A DNA stretch of 7,914 nt, from contig CAMPHP010000114.1 in the NCBI GenBank assembly GCA_946885925.1, positions 1 to 7,914 on the forward strand, read 5' to 3'. The stretch's first letter is position 1; each line of letters opens with the position of its first letter. The DNA is from an uncultured Litorilinea sp. GTDB taxonomy: Bacteria; Chloroflexota; Anaerolineae; Caldilineales; Caldilineaceae. Below the pieces are notes generated by a model, which saw only the letters and a list, made by a program, of their open reading frames with translations, did no database searches and had not been told where the DNA came from. The position numbers and the translations under genes were made by a program. Of the stretch, positions 1 through 6,154 are shown one piece after another.

Positions 1-1722
1 CAATGTGTAGCCGCGGGCCAACGTGAACCTACCTTTATGGTATTTGATATTCCTCTGGTATCGGAGCCAGTTGATTTGTCATTCCATGACAAGTTTCTGC
101 CACTTGGAGACTCTTTACAAGCGTTACAGGCAGCGAGTGTGCAGCCAATCTTAGGTACACTGGCTCAGGTACAACCTGTGTTGCCCACCCAAGTAGCCCA
201 AGCCGAAGTTTCGCCTACAAGTGAGTCTACCTCTGCCCCCATAGAGCCTGATAGTGAGCAACCTACCAGCACGGCAACACCCACGACACCCGATAGCGAT
301 TCCGCGGCAATCGAGCAGCAAGAGCCAGTGACAGAGACAACTACTTTTCGTGCAGCCGTCATCAATATTGTAAGCGGCGATACGGTCGATGTACTGATCG
401 ATGGACAGCAGCGGCGTGTCCGTTACCAATTCATTGATGCACCCGATGAAGGCGAACCTTTCCATGCGGAAGCAAATAAAGCCAATACGGATATGGTTGC
501 ATGGCAAGTGGTGGACATCGTTACAAATAGCCCGGTTACAGATACCTCGCAGGCTAGCCAAACTGATCTGCTGCTTGGCAGTGTTTATCTTGCCGATGGA
601 ACTTATGTCAACGCCGAACTAGTGCGTCAGGGATTTGCTGTGGCTGACCTATCGGCAACAGATCCAGACAAGCTAGACGAAATATTCGCGGCCCAAGCAG
701 AGGCAATAACGTCAAAGCGCGGTATATGGTCACTCATGGCAGAGATGCCACAAACAGATGAAGATGCAGCCACTGCACCGGCTCCAACGGAGAAGGACAC
801 CCCTGTCCAGACGCCATCATCGGCAGCCACGCGCACGCCACGTGCAACCGCGCCAGAACCTACTACACCAGCAGCGACTGCATCGGCTACGCCTGAGCCA
901 GTCGAGACTGCGGAGGCTACTCAAGCTCCTGTAGCTACCAGAGAGGCAGAGACACCCACTGTGGAGCCTACGGCAACTCCGGCTACGGATGCAACGCCAG
1001 CCCTGGCAGATGCGCCGACGCTCACGCCAATGCCCACCGAAACCATCCCCGCTGGAATCGCATCTGCTTCTACATTGCCGGGAGTTCCCGTCCAGGTTAA
1101 ACGCAACGCCAATCTACGTAGCGGTCCTGGGACACAATACTCAATCATTGGCCATGCTAGGGCTGGTGAAACCTTGATGGCAGTGGGGAAAAATGAGGAC
1201 AGCAGTTGGCTTGCACTTGATACAAATGCCTGGATTGCCGCGTTCTTGGTAACGGGACCCGTAGAGGAGCTAGCGGTTGTACCAGTTGAGCCAGCCACCA
1301 CGCCTACAACAAAGGGGGGCATTGTTGATATTTCAGCAGCCCAGGGATATGCGGCGGAAGTATTGGTACATATCAATAACTATACGGGCACATTAGGCAC
1401 GCTTGAGAGCTTAAGTAGCAACGTTGAAGCCACACCTGAGCTGATGTCGGACAAAAATTGGCGAGAAGAGGTACTCGTTAACTTCGCAACCATCCTGTCG
1501 ACGAACCACCTGATTCGCGGAATGAATCCACCTGCCGAGCTTGCCGATATGCACAATAATCTTCTAGAGATGACCAATAGCTATGAGAAGGCCATGACGT
1601 ATTTCACCATCGGCATAGAAAGTGGAGATCCTAATTTGGTGACCGCTGGTATTGCAGAATTAGAGGCAGGAAAGTCGGTGATGAACACCGCTGCGACAAT
1701 TCTTGCTGGTTTATTTGAATAA
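1..1722 (+). CDS. Exported SNase-like / SH3b multidomain protein, 5' end outside the window
   Basis: The frame is open from base 1, and the first ATG at 37 has no Shine-Dalgarno sequence before it, so this is the C-terminal part of a longer protein. Numbering from the Met at 37: residues 1-25 resemble the last strands of a DUF4352-like beta domain (weak). A Ser/Thr/Pro linker follows. An SNase-like fold spans 104-231, with SGDT (113-116), RVR (127-129), IDAPD (133-137), a ADGxxVNxxLVRQG stretch (186-199) and RGIW at its end. A Pro/Thr/Ala linker runs about 240-345. A bacterial SH3 domain (351-404) carries NLRSGPGTQYSIIG. A helix-rich region (431-561) is not recognised. Of the staphylococcal nuclease catalytic residues, the Asp of GDT, Arg129 and Asp134 are kept, but the Glu43 position is Asp137 and the Arg87 position aligns with Leu, so hydrolysis is doubtful. 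The linkers and SH3b suggest an extracytoplasmic protein. A terminator follows the stop. Fold calls are confident; cellular role is unknown. Confidence 0.85.
   Translation, partial: QCVAAGQREPTFMVFDIPLVSEPVDLSFHDKFLPLGDSLQALQAASVQPILGTLAQVQPVLPTQVAQAEVSPTSESTSAPIEPDSEQPTSTATPTTPDSDSAAIEQQEPVTETTTFRAAVINIVSGDTVDVLIDGQQRRVRYQFIDAPDEGEPFHAEANKANTDMVAWQVVDIVTNSPVTDTSQASQTDLLLGSVYLADGTYVNAELVRQGFAVADLSATDPDKLDEIFAAQAEAITSKRGIWSLMAEMPQTDEDAATAPAPTEKDTPVQTPSSAATRTPRATAPEPTTPAATASATPEPVETAEATQAPVATREAETPTVEPTATPATDATPALADAPTLTPMPTETIPAGIASASTLPGVPVQVKRNANLRSGPGTQYSIIGHARAGETLMAVGKNEDSSWLALDTNAWIAAFLVTGPVEELAVVPVEPATTPTTKGGIVDISAAQGYAAEVLVHINNYTGTLGTLESLSSNVEATPELMSDKNWREEVLVNFATILSTNHLIRGMNPPAELADMHNNLLEMTNSYEKAMTYFTIGIESGDPNLVTAGIAELEAGKSVMNTAATILAGLFE
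745..1071 (+). repeat. Pro/Thr/Ala-rich low-complexity linker
   Basis: This stretch encodes a linker of roughly 105 residues built almost only from Thr, Pro, Ala, Glu and Val, with recurring TPxA, EPT and ATP triplets. It joins the SNase-like domain to the SH3 domain. Such linkers are usual between domains of exported proteins and are probably flexible. The spurious open frames on the opposite strand across this stretch are a by-product of the biased codons. Confidence 0.7.
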
Positions 1723-1811
1723 TATTCGGGTAGGTATCACGAACAACCATCATCTTGTGTAGATTTAGCCCAACTGTGGCAACTCTCTAAACTCATTCGC
1801 TCAGCAAACAT

Positions 1812-1841
1812 GAGGGGCGGCGATGTGACTCGCCGCCCCTC
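1812..1841 (+). terminator. Strong hairpin terminator between convergent genes
   Basis: A perfect 12-bp stem, GAGGGGCGGCGA (1812-1823) pairing with TCGCCGCCCCTC (1830-1841), encloses a 6-nt loop. A T-rich stretch (TACTTATTTCCTGCTTATTC) follows on the plus strand. It lies 90 bp after the stop of the SNase/SH3b gene and 47 bp beyond the end of the convergent glucose dehydrogenase gene. The T-rich side faces the plus-strand gene, so it mainly serves that transcript. The stem could also stop minus-strand transcription, although that side has only a short T run. Confidence 0.85.
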
Positions 1842-1887
1842 TACTTATTTCCTGCTTATTCTTTGCAGAGAGTTAGATCTCTCCGGC

Positions 1888-2306
1888 TCATTCCTCAACC
1901 AGATAACTGAATTCCAGCAGTCCGCCTGGGTGTTCGAGGGCCGAGGTTGGCAGGCGGAAGGAGCCTTGTGTGTTGTTACCGCTGTCGGTAATCACGTAGA
2001 AGGTGGCAGAATCCGGGTCTATGAAAATGTCGCGGTAGCGATTTATTGTCTTGACCATCGGGATCGCATCCCCAACAATAGCCGTGCCATCTTCGTTCAA
2101 CTCCAACCCATACACAGTGCCTGTCTTTAGCGCGGTGACCAGCAACGATGTAGGCATTCCCGGTATATTCTCGGATTCCGCAGAGTAGACGGCAATGCCT
2201 GTCGGTGCGACCGTGGGCCAGCAGATGTAGAAGTTTGGCGCGCAGATCTCAGGCTGGAAGTCATAGTCATCGGGGACTGTGCCAAAGGTATAGAGTGGCG
2301 GCATAA
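1888..2306 (-). CDS. 3' part of the glucose dehydrogenase, in the -1 frame
   Basis: This is the continuation of the sGDH-like gene after the frameshift, not an independent gene. It has no Shine-Dalgarno sequence before its first ATG at 2304. Its 138 residues match the end of sGDH: MPPLYT aligns with the FVPPLKT region, a Cys-x6-Cys pair precedes WPTVAP as in the sGDH disulfide, ALKTG holds the PQQ-contacting Lys (Lys377 in sGDH) and NRYRD holds the two PQQ-contacting Arg residues (Arg406/Arg408). It ends GGLLEFSYLVEE, like the GSLIKFTYK end of the family. Conservation of these residues suggests that the lesion is recent or artificial. Confidence 0.85.
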
Positions 2307-2972
2307 ATTGGGATCACTCCAGTCGCTTTCCTGCTGCACTGGCACGGATTCCGGGATCTCGAAATCACTGTATGTCAGACTTTCACAATCCTCCGCAGCG
2401 GACCAGTTGCCATAGACATACGCCTGGTCGTCCTGATAGCCAGCGACATAGGGCCAGCCGTAATTCATGCCAGGCTCAATCAAGTTAACCTCGTCATCCG
2501 TCTTGGGGCCATGCTCGGTTGCATAAAGTTGGAGGTCGGGACTGAGCACAAGCCCTTGAACGTTGCGGTGACCATAGGAGTAGATGTGGCTTTTCACACC
2601 GTTGATCGTTGGATTGTCGTCGGGAATCTGGCCTTCGAGGGTGAGACGCAGAATTTTACCAGGATATTTGCTCCAGTCGCCTTCAATTATTTCCTCTTCA
2701 GTTGGTATCTCCTGGGCCAGAATCGGCAGACAAGCACGGTCAAACTGGTTATTGCCCTGGTCACCAATCGAGTAGAAGAGCGTGCCATCCGGGTTAAAGA
2801 CCAACCTGCCGGAGTTGTGATCATGGCTAGCAGGCAGATTCACGATTAGATCAACCGGATCTATCAAGACTTCGTTATCGGGATCATAGGTGTAGCGTCG
2901 AATCTTCGCACGACGATAGGCGTCAGGTTCCATGCCAGGGGACGACCCCTCAGCACCTGTACCTTGCGTAAC

Positions 2973-3173
2973 TTGCTCCTCAGTGGGTGTAATTTCTTCA
3001 GTGCCTGTAATCTCGTCAGTGGCCGTAGCTTCTTCAGTAGCTTCCTCAGTTGGCTCAGCGGTTGGTTCCTCTGTAGCCTCTTCGGTCGGCTCGGCAGTTG
3101 CTTCTTCTGTAGGTTCCTCGGTAGGTTCTTCAGTGGGAGTAACCTCGTCCGTAGTCGTAATTTCCTCGGTCGG
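2973..3173 (-). repeat. Acidic Thr/Glu/Pro repeat inside the glucose dehydrogenase
   Basis: About 67 codons (residues 156-222 of the dehydrogenase) encode imperfect repeats of EPTEE, EATEE and EPTAE, ending in ITGTEE and ITPTEE. The insert replaces a short surface loop of sGDH between the AYTY strand and the IRRYTYDP strand (KIRRYTY here). The sequence on both sides rejoins the family alignment, so it is an insertion rather than a domain linker. The underlying DNA is an imperfect tandem repeat that could expand or contract by slippage. Confidence 0.8.
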
Positions 3174-3645
3174 CTCAGCAAGATAGGTGTAGGCGAGATA
3201 GACATAGTCGTTGCCTGTGTCCTGCAGTAGATCCGGATGGAAGACCATGCTGAGTAGTCCATCTTGAGTCCCACTCTGATACACCTCCGCAATCGTAATG
3301 GCGACACGCTGCTCCCCGGTTTCCGGGTCAATACGTGTCACGCGTTTGCCAGTACGCTCGGTGACCCAAAGGAAGCCATCTGGACCGAGGAGAACTTCCA
3401 GCGGCCACTCCAGTTCTGTAGTAATCGGGCGTAAACTGTAGCCATCCTCGGACTGACCTGGCGGAAGCGGTAAGGGCAGTGTAGGTCCCTGTTGAGCAGG
3501 TGCAGCGGGTTGTGCAAGTTCTTGTACACTGGCAGTGGGAACCGTAAATCCAGCCATCATGCTTCCAACCAGGAGCATAACAATCAGTACGCTCCAGACT
3601 CGCAACGAATGCCCAGCACGGGCTTTTCGATCTGACATAGTCTAT

Positions 3646-3652
3646 CTCCTTT
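3646..3652 (-). promoter_or_regulatory. Ribosome binding site of the glucose dehydrogenase
   Basis: On the minus strand AAAGGAG lies 7 nt before the ATG at 3638. It is the strongest Shine-Dalgarno match near this gene and fixes the start just ahead of a proper signal peptide. Confidence 0.75.
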
Positions 3653-3671
3653 GCTCACTAACATAGAGTAT

Positions 3672-3696
3672 GGCCTGGGATACCATGTATCAGGCC
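3672..3696 (-). promoter_or_regulatory. Stem-loop in the probable leader of the glucose dehydrogenase
   Basis: GGCCT (3672-3676) pairs with AGGCC (3692-3696), and GATAC (3679-3683) pairs with GTATC (3687-3691). The result is a 10-bp stem with a 2-nt bulge and a 3-nt loop. It lies 34-58 bp upstream of the start codon, between any promoter and the ribosome binding site. It could stabilise or regulate the leader; no known riboswitch is recognised. Confidence 0.4.
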
Positions 3697-3716
3697 GTAC
3701 GGGGGTGCACAAACAC

Positions 3717-3738
3717 ACAAACACCAGTTGGTGTCTGT
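3717..3738. promoter_or_regulatory. Dyad symmetry, possible operator upstream of the glucose dehydrogenase
   Basis: ACAAACACCA (3717-3726) and TGGTGTCTGT (3729-3738) form an inverted repeat matching at 9 of 10 positions around a GT centre; the inner ACACCA/TGGTGT arms are perfect. Size and position, about 80-100 bp before the start codon, suit a dimeric transcription factor site. No regulator gene lies nearby and no promoter was identified, so this is only a candidate. Confidence 0.3.
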
Positions 3739-4146
3739 TGCAATGGCAGTGCAAAGGGATCGAATGATAGCGTGGGATTCTATCGAGGTGATGGGATAGG
3801 GGGCTGAGTGCTCAATGAACGCACTGCCTGTAACGGCATGGAAACACAGCGAGCATGAACAATGCATTCTGCCACTACGTGCTCATGCGTAGCATCCTCG
3901 ATGGTTCGTTACTATCGCCAGAATACACCGTAAGGTTTGTAATAGCAATTCACCAGGGGTATATGTAGGGGATAGAGATAGAGGAATAGATAAGAGGTTA
4001 CTGCTCTGATGCCGTGACAAGGGAGGCGCGAACAGTGGATTTACCCCCGTCAATATATCTCGCTGCACGATTATAGGACGTACAGCGAAGTCCAACGATT
4101 CATTATCCACGGAGCGGGAGAATTTCAGAGTGAGAGAATTCTTCTC

Positions 4147-4734
4147 TTATCGCATCCCTGTACTCTGCCTATAATACCCACCCCCCGCGCAAGCCAGGCA
4201 GAGCGTCGCCCCATCAACATGTACCTCACGTGCGTTGATGATTTCCTCACCACAGCGGTCACAGGGAACGCGTTGACCGGCGCGGCTGATAATCTCGCCA
4301 ATGGGTGTCAGCAGTTCCACAGGCTGGGCGACGAGCAATGCTTCAGTGGGCATGCGCTGGTAGCCCAACAACATTGCCTGCCAGCGATTGGTTGCCTCTG
4401 GCGCATAAGCCGAGGCGTCTGTGCGTGCACTGGCCTGGGGAGCTATCCGCCAAGCGCAGATGGTTTTTGTGTCAATAAAGGTAGCAGCAACCTTGCCATA
4501 ATCCTCAATGCGCATTGTGCGCCGTCCCACCCAACAATTGGTTGCCACTGCCACCCCATCGCAAAAACAGCCATCGGTCTCGACAATGGTCAACAGCCGC
4601 TTGTTGCTTTGGGGCAGATCCAGCGCCAGCAACTCACCAGCCCATAGGCCCATGCGGATACCTAAAACCTGACGGGGACAGAGATGTCGGTGCAGCGCAG
4701 CGGAGCTTTCAAGCAATTCGTTGAGGGTAGGCAT
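4147..4734 (-). CDS. FmdE-like metal-binding protein with C-terminal zinc ribbon
   Basis: The 195-residue protein has the FmdE signature: HRHLCPRQVLGIRMG (15-29), VETDGCFCD (51-59), TNCWVGRRTM (66-74) and DYGKVAATFID (78-88). The His/Cys residues of the first motif and the later Cys positions are those expected to bind metal in this fold. A C-terminal ribbon, CDRC (158-161) with CLAC (179-182), follows a linker, as in many FmdE-family proteins. FmdE was named for a subunit encoded with molybdenum formylmethanofuran dehydrogenase, but most homologues occur in organisms without methanogenesis and their role is unknown. Here no dehydrogenase or molybdopterin genes are adjacent and the gene stands alone. 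The first motif has CPR where many members have CPG. The ATG at 4734 has only a weak ribosome binding site (TTGGA). The family is confident; the function is not. Confidence 0.85.
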   Translation of the reverse strand: MPTLNELLESSAALHRHLCPRQVLGIRMGLWAGELLALDLPQSNKRLLTIVETDGCFCDGVAVATNCWVGRRTMRIEDYGKVAATFIDTKTICAWRIAPQASARTDASAYAPEATNRWQAMLLGYQRMPTEALLVAQPVELLTPIGEIISRAGQRVPCDRCGEEIINAREVHVDGATLCLACAGGGYYRQSTGMR

Positions 4735-4791
4735 AACAGCAATCCAAGATAAGGGTCAAGCCAAACATAGCTTGTTTCAAATAAATCACAT

Positions 4792-4806
4792 CTATACAGT
4801 ATAGCA
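4792..4806 (-). promoter_or_regulatory. Possible extended -10 promoter with overlapping palindrome
   Basis: On the minus strand TGCTATACT (4798-4806) fits an extended -10 element (TGn plus TATACT), about 64 bp before the FmdE-like start codon. It overlaps a perfect dyad, CTATAC-A-GTATAG (4792-4804). The -35 region is only T-rich and weak, as is common with extended -10 promoters. The overlap suggests an operator that could block the promoter; no binding protein is identified. Confidence 0.35.
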
Positions 4807-4930
4807 AAAGTGATGCTCATAAAAATAGGGATCTCCCTGCGGGCGTATCTCACGCTGGGGCCGGACCGCCGCCACCTGTGGCAACCATATATCTGACCAC
4901 CCATTCGGTCCAGAATTAGCAGCTCAATTT

Positions 4931-5214
4931 GACACCTTATCTGCTCCCCTTAATCCTACCTCGCGGTACCCTCGTCCATGACTTTTCCAGAAAGGGAGTC
5001 GCAGTTCTCATGGTGGGCGAAACTAGGAGCCGATATCGTCATAGATTACACGGCAGCACCCTTTAAAAATGAAGTCTATGATGTAGACTTGGTCTTGGAC
5101 ACGGTGGGGGCGAGATCTTGCGCCGCTCTATGCAAGTGGTGAAGCCTGGCAGTATGATAGAAAATGCAAAACAAATATTAGGAAAGACAAAGAAGACAAA
5201 ACAGATAAGGTGTC
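4931..5214. repeat. 13-bp perfect inverted repeat enclosing a gene remnant
   Basis: GACACCTTATCTG at 4931-4943 is the exact reverse complement of CAGATAAGGTGTC at 5202-5214. The enclosed 258 bp contain the dehydrogenase remnant. No target-site duplication is visible next to the arms and no transposase is present, so a mobile element is not shown. The right arm includes AAGG, the probable ribosome binding site of the LRR gene, and the left arm begins within a TTGACA hexamer (4929-4934). It could be a deletion-derived element, a pair of protein sites or a chance repeat. Confidence 0.4.
5011..5159 (+). pseudogene. Remnant of a medium-chain dehydrogenase (quinone oxidoreductase type)
   Basis: From 5023 the plus strand reads LGADIVIDYTAAPF, then NEVYDVDLVLDTVG. 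This is the end of the Rossmann cofactor-binding half of zinc-independent MDR enzymes (NADPH:quinone oxidoreductase family), which typically read LGAD-x-VIDY, then DVDVVLDTVGG. After VG at 5109 the homology continues only in another frame (GEILRRSMQVVKPGSM, to about 5156), so one G has been lost. Upstream of 5023 and after 5156 nothing family-like can be read with confidence; GVAVLMVG-like residues just upstream in another frame may be further debris. At about 45 of the usual 310-340 residues, this is a decayed fragment. The short open frame 4978-5142 that covers it has no good ribosome binding site and is not called as a gene. Confidence 0.7.
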
Positions 5215-5217
5215 TAT

Positions 5218-6147
5218 ATGGATGGGCAAAAATCCCTGAGTTTTAGGGGTGATCAACTCACTGCTGTTCCTAATTCGGTGAGGCAGCAAAGCACGCTTGA
5301 AGTATTGGATTTGGATCTGAACTTGCTTGATTCACTGCCGGAGTGGATTGGTGAGTTAAGACAACTAAAAGAGTTAAGTCTCTATCACAATCGCCTAACG
5401 TCTCTGCCAGAATCCATTTGGCAGATAACCAATCTCCAATGCCTAAACCTGGCAGACAACCAATTTACCTCTCTCTCGGAAGCGTTGGGAAATCTGGTCA
5501 ATCTCCGGATGCTAGATCTAGGGCACAATGCGTTGGACTCACTGCCAGAATCCATTGGCAACCTGAACAGTCTTGCCTTTCTCTATCTTAGCAACAATTG
5601 CTTGACTCGTGTACCCAAGTCAATTGAAAGCCTGGGCAACCTGCTCTATTTGAACATCACCGACAATCAATTGGACACCTTTCCCGAAAGCATTGGCAAT
5701 CTATCCGCGCTGATCGAACTACGCCTCTACAACAGTCGCTTGCCGTCTCTCTCAGAGGAGATTGGTCAACTGGCAAAGCTCAAAGAGTTGCATTTGATGA
5801 ACAATGACTTGCGCTCACTTCCTCCAGCAATTGGGCATCTGGCACACTTAAGAAAATTAGTCCTGCAAGATAACCACCTGTCATCTCTGCCAGAGACCAT
5901 TGGCAACCTAGCAAGCCTCACCGATCTGGATCTGCGTAACAACCAGTTGGTATCTTTACCGGAGTCGCTGGGCAGATTGGAAACGCTCAGATTTTTGGAT
6001 TTACGAGCAAACAAGTTGCTCTATCTTCCCGATACGCTCCAAAATCTCGTGAATCTTGAGAAACTAGATGTACGCTGGAACAGATTGGCTTCCGTCCCCA
6101 CCTGGATTCAAGCTCTTGAAGAACGCGGTTGCGTCGTTTTTCTTTAA
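5218..6147 (+). CDS. Leucine-rich repeat protein, twelve 23-residue repeats
   Basis: The 309-residue protein is almost entirely leucine-rich repeats. After a 16-residue cap there are twelve consecutive repeats of exactly 23 residues (17-292), consensus LPESIGNL-xx-L-xx-LxLxxNxLxS, then a 17-residue tail ending EERGCVVFL. There is no signal peptide, membrane segment or catalytic domain, so it is probably a cytoplasmic binding scaffold; the partner cannot be told. The consensus resembles bacterial LRR regions that accompany GTPase (Roc/COR) or kinase domains, but none is present here. The start ATG at 5218 follows AAGG with 7 nt between, a moderate ribosome binding site lying inside the right arm of an inverted repeat. 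The gene converges on the acetyltransferase gene with only 7 bp between the stops. Family call is firm; role unknown. Confidence 0.88.
   Translation: MDGQKSLSFRGDQLTAVPNSVRQQSTLEVLDLDLNLLDSLPEWIGELRQLKELSLYHNRLTSLPESIWQITNLQCLNLADNQFTSLSEALGNLVNLRMLDLGHNALDSLPESIGNLNSLAFLYLSNNCLTRVPKSIESLGNLLYLNITDNQLDTFPESIGNLSALIELRLYNSRLPSLSEEIGQLAKLKELHLMNNDLRSLPPAIGHLAHLRKLVLQDNHLSSLPETIGNLASLTDLDLRNNQLVSLPESLGRLETLRFLDLRANKLLYLPDTLQNLVNLEKLDVRWNRLASVPTWIQALEERGCVVFL
5266..6093 (+). repeat. Twelve 69-bp coding repeats of the LRR gene
   Basis: Each LRR is 69 bp, with units starting at 5266, 5335, 5404 and so on to 6025, without any indel. Protein-level conservation is strong (LPxxIGxL and LxLxxNxL), but codons vary between units, so the array is old rather than a recent DNA expansion. 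Confidence 0.8.
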
Positions 6148-6154
6148 GCTGCCT

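Larger units (their letters stand above)
1888..3638 (-). pseudogene. gdhB: Soluble PQQ-dependent glucose dehydrogenase (sGDH-like), frameshifted
   Basis: sGDH is a six-bladed propeller enzyme that oxidises aldoses to lactones outside the cytoplasm, using PQQ and calcium. Residues 1-40 are a signal peptide (basic start, hydrophobic 14-32). Family motifs recalled from Acinetobacter sGDH appear in order: GTQDGLL with Gln125 (sGDH Gln76), SHDHNSGRL with Asp273/His274 (catalytic Asp143/His144), IGDQGNNQ, GHRNVQGL with Arg358 (Arg228), EHGPxxDDEVNLI and NYGWPYVAGY. The reading frame breaks after residue Asn444. The normal end continues in the -1 frame from 2306 to the stop at 1888 and carries ICWPTVAP, the LK of SLKRG, and NRYRD. 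Unshifted translation runs on as unrelated residues to a stop at 2127, giving a 503-residue product without the last blade. With one T restored the protein would be about 583 residues, longer than usual because of an acidic insert at about 156-238. The start is well supported by AAAGGAG at 3646-3652. It is either a recent pseudogene or an assembly/sequencing error. Confidence 0.88.
3639..4146. other. Gene-free stretch of about 500 bp upstream of the glucose dehydrogenase
   Basis: Open frames here are short, lack ribosome binding sites and give Cys-rich or otherwise atypical translations with no family resemblance, so I call no gene. The part near the dehydrogenase holds a hairpin (3672-3696) and a dyad (3717-3738). 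A purine-rich patch with GATAGA-like steps lies at about 3967-3997. A 6-bp hairpin (AGAGAA/TTCTCT, 4133-4147) overlaps the end of the FmdE-like gene; it is AT-rich and too weak to be a confident terminator. I could not find a convincing -35/-10 pair. Confidence 0.5.
4735..5217. other. Intergenic region with decayed material between FmdE-like and LRR genes
   Basis: The two flanking genes are divergent. Next to the FmdE-like gene is its probable promoter. At about 4820-4890 is a GC-richer stretch with no recognisable coding content. From 4931 to 5214 a 13-bp inverted repeat encloses a dehydrogenase remnant. The last 55 bp before the LRR gene are A-rich and carry its ribosome binding site. Confidence 0.5.

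Noticed and set aside
1810..2130. 106-residue plus-strand open frame over the terminator
   Set aside because: It begins at the terminator hairpin and is antisense to the conserved end of the glucose dehydrogenase.
2300..2312. Programmed -1 ribosomal frameshift in the glucose dehydrogenase
   Set aside because: The phase-correct heptamer is C AAT TTA, not an X XXY YYZ slippery site, and no strong stem-loop was noticed just after it. The family does not use recoding.
2932..3230. Plus-strand open frames rich in Ser/Val or Phe/Leu
   Set aside because: They are antisense readings of the acidic Thr/Glu/Pro repeat; the apparent pattern comes from that repeat.
3658..4110. Two minus-strand open frames of 69 and 75 residues
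   Set aside because: No ribosome binding site, atypical composition and no family resemblance.
4133..4147. Terminator after the FmdE-like gene
   Set aside because: The stem is only 6 bp, AT-rich and lacks a following T run on the minus strand.
4662..4904. 80-residue minus-strand open frame overlapping the FmdE-like start
   Set aside because: It overlaps a confident gene in another frame, its translation is Arg/Trp/Cys-rich and it has no start signal.
4931..5214. Intact insertion sequence
   Set aside because: No transposase, no target-site duplication, and the interior is a dehydrogenase remnant.
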